Origin: Halococcus salsus
GTDB lineage: Archaea; Halobacteriota; Halobacteria; Halobacteriales; Halococcaceae
NCBI RefSeq assembly: GCF_009900715.1
Contig: NZ_JAAAJC010000001.1
Location: 609,216-673,215 of the forward strand
Direction of reading: 5' to 3'
DNA: 64,000 nucleotides
The position numbers and the translations under genes were made by a program. Below are positions 26,093 through 34,741 of this stretch, one piece after another. The notes beneath the pieces are model-generated. The model searched no databases. It worked only from the letters and a program-made list of their open reading frames with translations, and was not told where the DNA came from. How positions within the stretch are numbered: position 1 is the first letter of the stretch; each line of letters begins with the position of its first letter.

Positions 26093-26680
26093 ATGAGCCT
26101 CACCGCCGGCGTGATAGCCGTTCAGGGTGATTTCCGCGAACACGCGAGCGCCATCGAGCACGCGGCCCGCGCCCACGACGAGCGCGCGGAGCCGATCGAG
26201 GTCCGCACCTCGGGGACGGTTCCCGACTGCGACCTCCTCCTCCTCCCGGGTGGGGAGTCGACGGCGATCTCGGCTCACCTCCAGCGCGAGGGTCTCGCCG
26301 CGGAGATACGCGAGCACGTCGCGGCTGGCAAACCCCTGCTCGCGACGTGTGCCGGTCTCATCGTGGCGTGTACCGACGCCGGCGACGACCGCGTGGACTG
26401 TCTGGACCTCGTCGACGCGACGGTCGCGCGGAACGCCTTCGGCCGCCAGCGCGACAGCTTCGAGACCCGACTCGACGTCGAGGGCCTCGACGAGCCGTTC
26501 CCCGCCGTGTTCATCCGTGCGCCGCAGGTCGCGAGCGTGGGCGAGTGCGAGGTGCTCGCGACGTTCGACGGCCATCCGGTCGCGGTGCGTGACGGTCCCG
26601 TCATCGGCACCGCGGTCCACCCCGAACTCACCGACGACGCGCGGATCCACGGGCTGGCGTTCTTCGAGTCCCCCGAGTGA
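26093..26680 (+). CDS. pdxT: Pyridoxal 5'-phosphate synthase glutaminase subunit
   Basis: 195 residues. Class I glutamine amidotransferase: GVIAVQGDFREH at the start, LLPGGEST (residues 51-57), nucleophile Cys86 in LATCAGL, and the His/Glu of the triad in AVHPELT near residue 177. It supplies ammonia to PdxS for vitamin B6 synthesis. pdxS is not in this window. Confidence 0.94.
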   Translation: MSLTAGVIAVQGDFREHASAIEHAARAHDERAEPIEVRTSGTVPDCDLLLLPGGESTAISAHLQREGLAAEIREHVAAGKPLLATCAGLIVACTDAGDDRVDCLDLVDATVARNAFGRQRDSFETRLDVEGLDEPFPAVFIRAPQVASVGECEVLATFDGHPVAVRDGPVIGTAVHPELTDDARIHGLAFFESPE

Positions 26681-26725
26681 CCTCGCCGGTGACAGCCTTT
26701 TGCGCATCGGCGTCGTCGGTGGGGT

Positions 26726-27184
26726 ATGAACGCCCACATCGACGCGGTGCGGGTCGCAGGGACGCCGTCCGGGCCGGTGCCGGTGGTGTTGTTGGCCCCC
26801 GACGGCGAACCCGACCTCCTGCCGATATTCATCGGGTTCGACGAGGCCGCCGCGATCGCCCGCGGGCTCGACGCGGTCGACATCGGCCGGCCGCTGACCC
26901 ACGACCTCCTGCTCGACGTGGTCGAGGAGCTCGGCGGCCGGGTCGACAAGGTGGTGGTCGATTCGCTCGAAAGTCAGGGCGAGGGCGGTACCTACACCGC
27001 GGACCTCCATCTCGACACACCGCGGGGCACCACGGTGGTCGACGCCCGGCCGAGCGACTCGCTCGCGCTCGCGGCCCGGACGGGGGCCGACATCGAGATC
27101 GACCCCGGCGTGTACGACGAGGGCCGTCGCGAGCGCGCGACGTTCGACGACCTCGACGACATCCGGGAGGTCGCGGACCTGTGA
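26726..27184 (+). CDS. Bifunctional nuclease-like (DUF151) family protein
   Basis: 152 residues. The DUF151 pattern is clear: PVVLLAPDGEPDLLPIFIGFDEAAAIARGL, LTHDLLLDVVEELGG and DARPSDSLALAART. Some plant and bacterial members have DNase/RNase activity; archaeal function is untested. Its stop overlaps the hisE GTG start by 4 bases, which couples it to histidine synthesis genes, as is often seen in haloarchaea. Confidence 0.85.
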   Translation: MNAHIDAVRVAGTPSGPVPVVLLAPDGEPDLLPIFIGFDEAAAIARGLDAVDIGRPLTHDLLLDVVEELGGRVDKVVVDSLESQGEGGTYTADLHLDTPRGTTVVDARPSDSLALAARTGADIEIDPGVYDEGRRERATFDDLDDIREVADL

Positions 27185-27489
27185 GCGACGGCTCCGCCCG
27201 GCAGACCGACCCGGTGCTCGACGACCTCGTGGCGGTCATCGAGGACCGGAAAGAGACCCTCCCCGAGGGGTCCTACACCGCCTCGCTGTTCACCCACGAG
27301 AAGGGCGAGAACAGGGTGCTCGAAAAGCTGGGCGAGGAGGCCACGGAGGTGATCCTCGCGGCGAAGGACGACGACCACGAGGAGCTGGTCGCCGAGAGCG
27401 CGGACCTGGTCTATCATCTCCTCGTGACGCTCTCGATGAACGACGTGAGCCTCGACGAACTCAGGGCCGAACTCGAAACCCGGCGGTAG
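27181..27489 (+). CDS. hisE: Phosphoribosyl-ATP pyrophosphatase
   Basis: 102 residues, GTG start overlapping the preceding stop (GTGA). All-alpha MazG-like fold: LVAVIEDRKETLPEGSYTASLF, EKLGEEATEVILAAK with the metal-binding acidic residues, and ESADLVYHLLVTL. It catalyses the second step of histidine synthesis. HisI is not fused here. Confidence 0.94.
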   Translation: MSDGSARQTDPVLDDLVAVIEDRKETLPEGSYTASLFTHEKGENRVLEKLGEEATEVILAAKDDDHEELVAESADLVYHLLVTLSMNDVSLDELRAELETRR

Positions 27490-27503
27490 GCGAAGTAGAA
27501 CTG

Positions 27504-27815
27504 TTATCGCGGGACGAAGCGGTGGCGGACGACCTCGCTGTCGTCGTCCCATTCGAACTCGTCGTGGACGGCGTCGAGGCGCTCGCGGTAGGCGTCGAGG
27601 TCCGCCGAACCCTCCGCCCGCGCGTCCTCGTCGGTGAGGTCGCCGAGTTTTCGGGCTTCGACGTCGAGCACCTCGAACATCTCGCCGCCGACCTCGAAGG
27701 TGTCGCCCTCCTCGGCGTACTGGTGGCCGCGGTGGAGCTGGGTGACGGTGCCGTCGGCGACGAGGCGTTCGAGGTGTTCGTTCGGGAGGAGGTCGCCGGG
27801 CTGTATCTGGGCCAT
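27504..27815 (-). CDS. ASCH-domain protein
   Basis: 103 residues from MAQIQPGDLLP. An ASCH/PUA-like beta barrel is suggested by IQPGDLLPNEHLERLVADGTVTQLHRGHQYAEEGDTFEV and FEVLDVEARKLGDLTDEDARAEG. ASCH domains are proposed RNA-binding modules. The C-terminal EFEWDDDSEVVRHRFV closes the barrel. It faces hisE tail-to-tail. Confidence 0.8.
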   Translation of the reverse strand: MAQIQPGDLLPNEHLERLVADGTVTQLHRGHQYAEEGDTFEVGGEMFEVLDVEARKLGDLTDEDARAEGSADLDAYRERLDAVHDEFEWDDDSEVVRHRFVPR

Positions 27816-27876
27816 TTCCCTACCTACGCGTCCGAAAAGCAAAAGAGAGCGGATTCCCGTCGGGTTCGAGACTCAT

Positions 27877-28227
27877 TCAGAGCGCCCCGCCGACCGCGCC
27901 CGCGAGCGCGCTTTCGACGCCCGAGATCACCGCGATCAGCACGCCGACGGTGACGATCCCGAGGCCGAGCACCCCACCGATCGGCCCGATGGCGAACCCG
28001 AGCGCGCCGACCGCGATCCCGAGCACGACCGCGAGGACGATGCCGCCGATCGACCCGCCGAGCAGGCCGTGCCACGCGCCGTTGAGGAAGCCACCGCCGG
28101 CGACGTAGCCCGCGACGAACCCGGAGACGAGGCCCGCGAGGAACGGCCCGATACCGATCGGTGCGCCGATAATGCCGAGGACGACGTGGAGAACGAACCC
28201 GATCCCGACCGCCCGCCAGTTGGTCAT
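27877..28227 (-). CDS. DUF5518-type Gly-rich membrane protein
   Basis: 116 residues. Four hydrophobic segments are rich in Gly and Ala, with the typical PFLAGLVSGFVAGYVAGGGFLNGAWHGLLGGSIGG repeat-like region. This matches the haloarchaeal DUF5518 family of small membrane proteins with no known role. The start is MTNWRAVGIGFVLH. Confidence 0.75.
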   Translation of the reverse strand: MTNWRAVGIGFVLHVVLGIIGAPIGIGPFLAGLVSGFVAGYVAGGGFLNGAWHGLLGGSIGGIVLAVVLGIAVGALGFAIGPIGGVLGLGIVTVGVLIAVISGVESALAGAVGGAL

Positions 28228-28338
28228 AGCCGTGAGTAGTCGGCGGGATGGTATATTCATATCGACTGCGGGTCTCCGGGGCGAGGGCTCGCGTGCACCG
28301 ACGAACGCGCTTTTACGTATCCCTGCTGTACGGGCCGC

Positions 28339-29289
28339 ATGATTTTCGAAGACCTCCCCACCACGCCGACCGCGGAGGAACTCATCGACCGGGCGTTCTC
28401 GCGGGCGGCGCGGGCCGGACGGGCGCAGTCGGGCACTGACGGCCAGCAGTCGATGCTCCAGACCGCGGCGAACGTCCTCTCGGACAACCTCGAACACGTC
28501 GTGACGAGCTGGCCGGACTTCGACACCGTCGACCCGTTCTACTACGAACTCGCCGACGCGCTCGTCGAGGTCGACGAGCTCAGAAAGAGCCTCTCGGAGG
28601 TCCGCTGGGCCAGCCAGAAGACCGCCGAACTCAAGAGCGAGTACCAGGGTCGGCTCCGCGGCGACGTCGAGACGGCGCGCAAACTCAGAAAGCAGGCGTT
28701 CGCGCGGCTCGCGGACGTGGTCGAGGAGGTCGAACCCGACCTTGAACGGCTCGGAGCAGCCCGCGACGAGCTCCGAACCCTCCCCGACATCCGCCCCGAC
28801 GAACCGACGATCGTGGTCGCGGGCTTCCCGAACGTCGGGAAGTCCACCTTCGTCAACCACGTCACGAACGCCCGCGGCGAGGTCGCCTCCTACCCGTTCA
28901 CGACAACCCGGATCGGCGTCGGCCACCTCTCGCGCGAGCGCATCCGATACCAGCTGGTCGACACCCCCGGACTGCTCGACCGCGACGACGGCACCCGCAA
29001 CGAGGTCGAACTCCAGGCCGAGAGCGCGCTGGCCCACGTCGCCGACTGCGTGCTGGTGTTCGTCGACGCGAGCGAGGCCTGTGGCTTCCCGCTTCCCCAG
29101 CAGCTCGCGCTCCGCGACCGCGTCGAGGACCGCTTCTCGGTGCCCGTGCTCACCGTCTGTACGAAGGCCGACCGCTCGGACGACCTCGACGCCGACCATT
29201 ATCTGAGCGTCGAGCAAGACGAGGGGATCGAGGAACTGGTCGACGCGGCGGTCGAGGCGGTCGGCTACGAACCCGAACTCCCCTACTGA
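28339..29289 (+). CDS. NOG1-like GTPase
   Basis: 316 residues. The N-terminal helical NOG1 domain covers residues 1-150. The G domain has G1 AGFPNVGKST (161-170), a threonine-rich G2, G3 VDTPGLLDRDD and G4 TKAD near 271. It is an archaeal relative of nucleolar GTP-binding protein 1, implicated in large ribosomal subunit assembly. The C-terminus lacks the eukaryotic extension, as expected. Confidence 0.92.
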   Translation: MIFEDLPTTPTAEELIDRAFSRAARAGRAQSGTDGQQSMLQTAANVLSDNLEHVVTSWPDFDTVDPFYYELADALVEVDELRKSLSEVRWASQKTAELKSEYQGRLRGDVETARKLRKQAFARLADVVEEVEPDLERLGAARDELRTLPDIRPDEPTIVVAGFPNVGKSTFVNHVTNARGEVASYPFTTTRIGVGHLSRERIRYQLVDTPGLLDRDDGTRNEVELQAESALAHVADCVLVFVDASEACGFPLPQQLALRDRVEDRFSVPVLTVCTKADRSDDLDADHYLSVEQDEGIEELVDAAVEAVGYEPELPY

Positions 29290-29325
29290 CCGCGGGACTT
29301 TCCTTCTCGAAGCCGAACCCGAGGT

Positions 29326-29703
29326 ATGCACTTCGACCAGCGCACCCAGCGCGCGCTCCGCGAGGCCGGGCTCTCGACCGACGAGATCCGCGAGGCCTCG
29401 AAGCGCGTCGTCGAGGCCACCGAGGACGATGCCGAGCGATTGGAAACCTTCTTCGCCGACCTCGAAACGGTCTACTCGGACATGGATCAGGCCCACAGCG
29501 CCGAGGCGTTCCCCGAACACGAGGTCGAGTACCTCGATCTCTTCACCCACGCCAACGACATCCGGGGCTACCTCCGGTTCTCGACGTGGGGCGTTCCGGT
29601 CGAGGGCGGGCGCGTGCTCTCGGAGGACCTGGTCGAGCTCTCGCTCGGCGACACGGTCAACAGTCGAATTCAGTTCGCCGCCTCGCGCGAGGCATTGCAG
29701 TGA
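29326..29703 (+). CDS. Conserved haloarchaeal protein, function unknown
   Basis: 125 residues, acidic, largely helical (ALREAGLSTDEIREASKRVVEATEDDAERLETFFADLETVY), with a C-terminal beta-like region (YLRFSTWGVPVEGGRVL). There is no membrane segment or metal motif. Its TGA overlaps the GTG of the next gene, and it follows the NOG1-like gene closely, so these three may be one transcript. Confidence 0.65.
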   Translation: MHFDQRTQRALREAGLSTDEIREASKRVVEATEDDAERLETFFADLETVYSDMDQAHSAEAFPEHEVEYLDLFTHANDIRGYLRFSTWGVPVEGGRVLSEDLVELSLGDTVNSRIQFAASREALQ

Positions 29704-30470
29704 GTCGGGCCGACGGCGGACGCGACGCGGACCGCCAGTGGGTCCGGATCGAGGAGGAAGTCCCGAGATGGGGACTGGTGAGTCGGCCGTTGACCACCGT
29801 CCGGGAACGCGAGTTGGTCGTCGATTCCGAAGGCGACGACGAGGGTTCGGGGACGGCGGACGACCCACTCGCGACGATCCAGGCGGCGTTCAACCGCCTC
29901 CCGGTCTTCGTCCAGCACGACGTCACGATCCGCGTTCGGCCGGGAACCTACACGGACGAGGCTCCGGCGATTCACACCGGGCCGCTCGTTCAGAAGGCCC
30001 AGTCCACGCTCCGTCTCGTGGGCGACCCGGACGACCCCGAACGCGTCGCGGTCGGGTCGGGGATAAACTCGACCTTCTGGGGAAAACAGTCCCACTACTC
30101 GATCCAGGGGCTCGCCTTCGACGGCCTCTCGCAGTTCGCCGGGCCGGTCGACCTCCGGGACTGCGTTTTCCACGGCAACGGCGACGCCGCGATCTCGGGG
30201 AAGAACGGCCACGTCTTCGCCAAACGGTGTCGGCTCGGCTCGCCCGACGACCGCTACGCCATTTGGAGCACGCTGATGGAAACATATGGGTTGGTGAACT
30301 GTCACCTCGCCGCGAACGAGGCCGCGATACGTGCCAACGGCCCCGGAACCCATCGGCTCTCGGGGAGCTGTTCGGTCGACGCGCCGACCGCGTTCGACGC
30401 CGACTCGGGGTCGCTCATCGTCCACGGTGAGAACCTCTACGTCGGCGGGCGACGCTACACACCGGGTTGA
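29700..30470 (+). CDS. Right-handed beta-helix (pectin lyase-like fold) protein
   Basis: 256 residues from a GTG start. A pectinesterase-like opening ELVVDSEGDDEGSGTADDPLATIQAAFNRLP and TIRVRPGTYTDEAP is followed by repeating beta-helix rungs (ATISGKNGHVFAKR-type turns, FHGNGDAAISG). There is no signal peptide, so it is probably cytosolic. A catalytic triad of true pectin methylesterases is not evident, so the function is unknown. It is coupled by the 4-base overlap to the previous gene. Confidence 0.7.
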   Translation: MSRADGGRDADRQWVRIEEEVPRWGLVSRPLTTVRERELVVDSEGDDEGSGTADDPLATIQAAFNRLPVFVQHDVTIRVRPGTYTDEAPAIHTGPLVQKAQSTLRLVGDPDDPERVAVGSGINSTFWGKQSHYSIQGLAFDGLSQFAGPVDLRDCVFHGNGDAAISGKNGHVFAKRCRLGSPDDRYAIWSTLMETYGLVNCHLAANEAAIRANGPGTHRLSGSCSVDAPTAFDADSGSLIVHGENLYVGGRRYTPG

Positions 30471-30483
30471 GGTGGGTCGGTCG

Positions 30484-31446
30484 TTACCGGCCGTAGTCCG
30501 CGTCGCCCGTGCCGCCGGTGAGCGCGCTGGCGAGCGCGCCCTCGACCACCACGTCGTCGCCGAGCGAGGTGAGTCGGATCTCGGGGACGTTGGTCATCAC
30601 GAGCTCGTCGAGGCGCTCGCGCATCGGGTCGACGACCTCGGCCTCGTTGTTGAGCGCGACCGCGCCGCCGACCGAGACCACGAGCGGCGCGTAGGCGTGG
30701 ACGATGTCCGCCATCCCCAGCGCGTTCCAGTCCGCGAGCCGGTCGATGACGTGACTCGCGAACGCGTCGTCGTCGTTCTCGAAGACGTCCACCGCGGTGA
30801 ACCCCTCGTCCTCGATCGGGAGGGCGGTCTCGGGCCGGCCCTCGTCGTCCCAGAGCAGGCGGGCGTACTCGGGGATGTTGCTGCCCGCGCAGTAGGCCTC
30901 CCAGTGGCCCTCCTTCCCGCAGCCGCAGTCCATTCGACCGGTTGGATCGACGGTCATGTGACCCGCCTCGCCGGCGTTGCCGTCCCAGCCGCCGAGGATG
31001 TTCCCGTCGACCGCGACGCCCGCACCGATCCCCGAGGAGATCGTGAGGTAGACCATGTCGTCGGGGTTGCGCTCGGCGTGGTAGCGCTCGCCGATGACGC
31101 CCGCGGCGACGTCCTTGTGGAGGTAGACCTCGTCGGTGTCGAGGAGGTTCGAGACGGGGCCGCGGAGCGGGACTTCCCCCACGGGAATGTTGGTGGGCTC
31201 GACGAGTCCCTCGGTGAGGTCTAGGCGGCCCGCGGCGGCGATACCGACCGCCTCGACGGCCGTGGGGTCGACCCCCGCCGCCGCCGTCGCTTCACGGAGG
31301 CTTTCGAGGATCGCTTCGGTGACCGCGAGCCCGTTGGGGCCGCGCGGGGCTTCGCGTCTGTCGGACCCGTCGATGTTCCCGTCCGCATCGGCGACGACCA
31401 CCCGGAGGTTCGTCCCGCCGAGGTCGACGCCGGCGTAGTTCGCCAT
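30484..31446 (-). CDS. ROK-family sugar kinase (glucokinase-like)
   Basis: 320 residues. The N-terminal phosphate loop is GVDLGGTNLRVVVAD. The sugar/ATP domain has SSGIGAGV, GNAGEAGHMTVDP and the zinc site CGCGKEGHWEAYCAG, where the third Cys of the ROK CxCGxxGC consensus is His. The C-terminal VVSVGGAVALN binds adenosine. It probably phosphorylates glucose, which could supply OtsA and the central pathways. The His replacement is seen in archaeal members, so it need not mean loss of zinc. Confidence 0.88.
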   Translation of the reverse strand: MANYAGVDLGGTNLRVVVADADGNIDGSDRREAPRGPNGLAVTEAILESLREATAAAGVDPTAVEAVGIAAAGRLDLTEGLVEPTNIPVGEVPLRGPVSNLLDTDEVYLHKDVAAGVIGERYHAERNPDDMVYLTISSGIGAGVAVDGNILGGWDGNAGEAGHMTVDPTGRMDCGCGKEGHWEAYCAGSNIPEYARLLWDDEGRPETALPIEDEGFTAVDVFENDDDAFASHVIDRLADWNALGMADIVHAYAPLVVSVGGAVALNNEAEVVDPMRERLDELVMTNVPEIRLTSLGDDVVVEGALASALTGGTGDADYGR

Positions 31447-31570
31447 AGCTCGATCGTGGCGGCCGGCGACTTAGTTCATCACGGTTCGTCGGCGGGGGTG
31501 GCATGTGTTTCGCGTTCGACGGGACGGCCGCGTTCGGGTCACGTATAGCGCTCGGGTGCCGAATGGGGAC

Positions 31571-32308
31571 ATGATCGAGCCAGACCTCTCGGGGCGGACG
31601 GCGCTGGTGACCGGCAGCGCGAAGGGCGTCGGGCGCGAACTGTTGTTGTCACTGGCCGAACGCGGCGCGTCGGTCGCGGTCCACTACAACACCAGCCCGG
31701 ACGCGGCCGAGGAGGTGGCGAGCGCGGCGCGCGAGCACGACGTCGAGGCGGTAACGGTGCAGGGCGACGTCACCGACCCCAGCGCCGTCGGCGAGCTGTT
31801 CTCGGCGGTCGAGGCCGACCTCGGGAGTGTCGAGATCCTCGTCAACAACGTGGGGGCGTTCGCGCCGACGCACTGGGAGGAGATCGACTTCGAGACCTGG
31901 AACCTCGTGCTCGAAACCAACCTCAACGGGACGTACCTCTGCTCGAAACGCGCCCTCCCTGGGATGCGCGAGAACGACTGGGGCCGGATCGTAAACGTGG
32001 GCTACGCGAGCGCCGACAGACTCCTCGTCGCGCCGAAGAACTTCCCGTACTTCGTCGCCAAGGCAGGTGTCATAATGTTCACCCGGATGCTCGCCGCCGA
32101 CACTCAGGACACCGAGATCACCGTGAACGCCATCTCGCCGTACGTGGTCGAGAACTCGGACGTGTTCCCCGAGGACCTGCCGCGGGGCCGCGCGGCATCG
32201 TTCGAGGATATGTCCCAGGCGATGTTGGTCTTCCTCGAAGAGGGCAGCGACTACCTGAGCGGGCAGAACCTCGCGGTCGACGGTGGCTGGCGACCCGAAC
32301 GGATCTGA
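31571..32308 (+). CDS. SDR-family oxidoreductase
   Basis: 245 residues. The Rossmann motif is VTGSAKGVGREL, the NNVG motif is intact and the catalytic pair is Tyr-Lys in YFVAK. The usual catalytic Ser region reads VNVGYASAD. The start at MIEPDLSG was preferred; longer starts add arginine-rich residues. The substrate is unknown (3-oxoacyl, sugar or steroid-like). The gene ends at the edge of a long repeat-rich gap. Confidence 0.85.
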   Translation: MIEPDLSGRTALVTGSAKGVGRELLLSLAERGASVAVHYNTSPDAAEEVASAAREHDVEAVTVQGDVTDPSAVGELFSAVEADLGSVEILVNNVGAFAPTHWEEIDFETWNLVLETNLNGTYLCSKRALPGMRENDWGRIVNVGYASADRLLVAPKNFPYFVAKAGVIMFTRMLAADTQDTEITVNAISPYVVENSDVFPEDLPRGRAASFEDMSQAMLVFLEEGSDYLSGQNLAVDGGWRPERI

Positions 32309-32329
32309 GCGGGGCGGCGGCCGCCGCTG

Positions 32330-32695
32330 GCGGTTGCGGCGCGGTCGCGGTGCGGTCGCCGCGGCCCGCGGTGGCGGTTGCGGTTCCTGGTGTCTCGGCG
32401 AGCGGGAGCGAGCCGAGGCTCAGGAGAGCGGTGCTCTCCTGGTGGATGAAGGGCGAGCGCCGAAGGCGCGAGGGCTTCGGCGGTGCTGTGCGGTTTGCGG
32501 TTGCGGAGGCGGAGTGTGTAGTGGTCGTACCGCGAACGAGCGCGGAGCGCGAGTGAGCGGCCCTTTTTAGTCCACCGGAAGACGCTTCGCGTCTTCCGAG
32601 CCGTTCGTTCGCCTTCGGCTCACGAAGACAGGTTTTTGCGAGGAGCGGTAGCCGACCGTAGGGAGGCTACCCGACGAGGAAAAAAGTGGAAGTCT
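32330..32695 (-). repeat. Composite dispersed intergenic element (copy B) filling the 393-bp gap
   Basis: Read on the minus strand this gap gives CCACTTTTTTCC, hairpin regions, CAAAAA, GTGGACTAAAAAG, CCGCTCACTC, CGTTCGCGGTACGACCACT, CCGCAACCGCA, GCACCGCCGAAGCCCTCGC, GCTCGCCCTTCATCC and CCAGG, the same order as at 7.1-7.4 kb. There is no credible gene in 32309-32701. Long stretches are simple GGTTGCGGT-type repeats. Confidence 0.7.
32577..32597. terminator. Perfect 9-bp stem hairpin between convergent genes
   Basis: GGAAGACGC-TTC-GCGTCTTCC, preceded by CCCTTTTTAG on its left side. Two further stems follow (GAGCCG...CGGCTC at 32598-32621; GGTAGCC...GGCTACC at 32647-32671), with T-runs on both strands. 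This is a likely bidirectional 3'-end processing or termination zone for the SDR and OsmC genes. Confidence 0.45.
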
Positions 32696-32701
32696 GGGTT
32701 T

Positions 32702-33097
32702 TTAGAACGCGTCGCCTTCGACCGAGATGTCGGCGTGGAGCTCCTCCTTGAGGGCGGAGTGGACGTGGCAGATCTCCTCGCCGGTCTCGACGAGCGTGTC
32801 CTCGTCGCCGCTGATGTCGGCCTCGACGCGCATGTCGAACCGGATCGCGGTGAGGTCGTCGTCGTCATCGAGGTCGGCCTCGGCGTCGATCTCGACCTTT
32901 CCGAGGTCGTCGTAGTCGTTCTGCTGGGCACCGACGCGGAAGGCCGGAATGTAGCACGAGGCGTAGTCGGCCACGAGCGTCTGGTTCGGCTCCGGGCCCT
33001 CCTCTTCGGTCGCGTCGATGGTGAGTTCGAACTCGCCGAGGCGGCTGGTGGTCGAGAACCCTTCTTCGGACGTACTGTTGACGGTGATGTCTGCCAT
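32702..33097 (-). CDS. OsmC-family peroxiredoxin-like protein
   Basis: 131 residues. The two redox cysteines are in place: Cys48 (ADYASCYIPAF) and Cys110 (GEEICHVHSAL). An acidic strand region DADLDDDDDL lies between. OsmC/Ohr proteins reduce organic hydroperoxides. It is a single gene, expected to be cytosolic. Confidence 0.9.
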   Translation of the reverse strand: MADITVNSTSEEGFSTTSRLGEFELTIDATEEEGPEPNQTLVADYASCYIPAFRVGAQQNDYDDLGKVEIDAEADLDDDDDLTAIRFDMRVEADISGDEDTLVETGEEICHVHSALKEELHADISVEGDAF

Positions 33098-33205
33098 TGC
33101 GCTCGCGGGTTGGACTGCCGGCGACGTAAGCCTGTCCCACTCGTCTGCGTGGCGGCCGCGGTCCCACGGTGGACCCGGTCGAGGGTCGGAACGGTCGAGC
33201 GCGGG

Positions 33206-33916
33206 TCAGTCGAGGGTGAACGAGCCGTCGTCGTCGAGGACGTGGACCTCGCTGTCGGCGGCGCGTTCGTCGACCGCGTCGGCGAACTCCTGGGGGTCGG
33301 CTTCGAGCGGCGGCATCGTGTCGTAGTGCATCGGGAAGACGTGCGGCGCGTCGAGCCAGTCGGCGGCGATCGAGGCCTGCCAGATCCCCATCGTGAAGTG
33401 GTCGCCCATCGGGAGCGCGACCGCGTCGGGCTGGAGGAACGGCGCGATGACGTCGCGCATCTCGGGCATCAAGCCCGTGTCGCCGGCGTGATAGAACGAG
33501 GTGCCGGTGCCGTCGGGACCGGGCTGCTCGTCGCTCACGAGGACGCCGGTCGGCATCCCGAGTTCGTACTCGTAGCCCATGTCGATGCCGCTGGTGTGGT
33601 CGGCGCGGTGCATCGTGACGTAGGCGTCGTCGCACTCGACGGTCCCGCCGATGTTCATCCCGATCGTCTCGGCGACCCCGAATTCCGCCTCGACGTAGGC
33701 CGCGAGCTCGGGGGTGGCGACCACGGTCGCGTCGGCGAACTCGCCGACGTCGGCGATGTGGTCGGCGTGGCCGTGGGTGAGTACGACGTAGTCGGGCTCT
33801 TCGATGTCCGCCGGCTCCTTCGAGGTGTGCGGGTTGTCGAAGAACGGGTCGATCAGGAGGCTGGTGTCGCCGACCTCAACGTACCACGTCGAGTGGCCGT
33901 GCCAGGTGAGTTCCAT
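33206..33916 (-). CDS. UPF0173-type metal-dependent hydrolase (MBL fold)
   Basis: 236 residues. Starting at [11 protein letters not shown], the metallo-beta-lactamase motif is THGHADH (His48, His50, Asp52, His53), followed by NIGGTV and the distal HRADHTSG and [10 protein letters not shown]. The UPF0173 family is often annotated as a metal-dependent hydrolase of unknown substrate. The chosen start matches the family N-terminus. Confidence 0.9.
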   Translation of the reverse strand: MELTWHGHSTWYVEVGDTSLLIDPFFDNPHTSKEPADIEEPDYVVLTHGHADHIADVGEFADATVVATPELAAYVEAEFGVAETIGMNIGGTVECDDAYVTMHRADHTSGIDMGYEYELGMPTGVLVSDEQPGPDGTGTSFYHAGDTGLMPEMRDVIAPFLQPDAVALPMGDHFTMGIWQASIAADWLDAPHVFPMHYDTMPPLEADPQEFADAVDERAADSEVHVLDDDGSFTLD

Positions 33917-33997
33917 TGCAGTCCCCGATACTCGCGCGGCACACTTAGTTGTGCGGCGGGTGTGTGAACAATTCACGCGGTGGATTCCGGCGACCCG

Positions 33998-34741
33998 TCA
34001 GGGGTCGTCCCGGCGGTTCCCGTCGGGACTGGCCTTGCGGCGCTCCGCTTCGAGCCCGCGGATCTGCCGGAGGTAGTAGAGCACACCGACGAGGGCGACG
34101 ACTACGAGCACCGCCAGCCCGCCCGCGAAGATGTAGAGGTCGCGCTGGAGATAGTACCGGACGGCCACGCTATCGCTCTCGACGTTCTCCCAGTGGATAC
34201 GGACGTGGCCCGAGGCGGTGCGCTCGGTCTCGTAGTCGCCCGGGTCGACCCGCGCGAGCGGTTCGTAGTCGACCCGCATTCCCTTCGGGATCGTGACCTC
34301 GTAGCTCCCGGGGACGAACGTCTCGGTCACGAACTGCTTGCCCTGGGTCGAGGACTTGAACGCGACCCGGCCGTCGCGCGCCGGGAGGTCGATCACCGTT
34401 CGCTCCTGTTCGTTGGTCGCGTTGAGTTTCGGCGAGGCCGCCGTCACCACGCTGCCGTTGGGGTACTGAAACTTGAGCGCCGAGATGGCGAGCGGTCGGT
34501 CGCGCTGGAGGCTGTCGCGACGCTGGACCACGAATTCCGAGCGGTTATCGACGCGGTAGACCGCCTCGTAGCTCCCGCCGGTGATGTTGATCGAGGCGTT
34601 GACGTCCGTGTCCCAGTCGTAGCTCTCGTTCTGGGTGAGCGCGTCCTGATTCGCGGGGCTCGGCCCGAACGCGGACGTACAGCCGGCGAGCGCGACGAAC
34701 GCGAGGAACAGGACGAATCCGAGCGCTCGCGTTCGGTTCAT
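33998..34741 (-). CDS. DUF5803-like lipoprotein with C-terminal membrane helix
   Basis: 247 residues. An N-terminal signal ends in a lipobox (FVALAGC, Cys at about 21). An outer beta-rich domain follows, then a C-terminal membrane helix (IFAGGLAVLVVVALVGVLYYL) and a basic tail. This corresponds to a conserved haloarchaeal family (DUF5803) of unknown role. Its start overlaps the DUF2110 gene stop by 4 bases, so it belongs to the tfe operon. Confidence 0.75.
   Translation of the reverse strand: MNRTRALGFVLFLAFVALAGCTSAFGPSPANQDALTQNESYDWDTDVNASINITGGSYEAVYRVDNRSEFVVQRRDSLQRDRPLAISALKFQYPNGSVVTAASPKLNATNEQERTVIDLPARDGRVAFKSSTQGKQFVTETFVPGSYEVTIPKGMRVDYEPLARVDPGDYETERTASGHVRIHWENVESDSVAVRYYLQRDLYIFAGGLAVLVVVALVGVLYYLRQIRGLEAERRKASPDGNRRDDP

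Noticed and set aside
30484-31446. Loss of zinc binding in the ROK kinase because of a His for the third Cys
   Set aside because: His can serve as a zinc ligand and the motif is otherwise whole, so I do not treat it as a defect.
32309-32701. CRISPR-like array in the repeat-filled gap
   Set aside because: Repeats are short, irregular and composition-driven, without equal-length spacers or cas genes.
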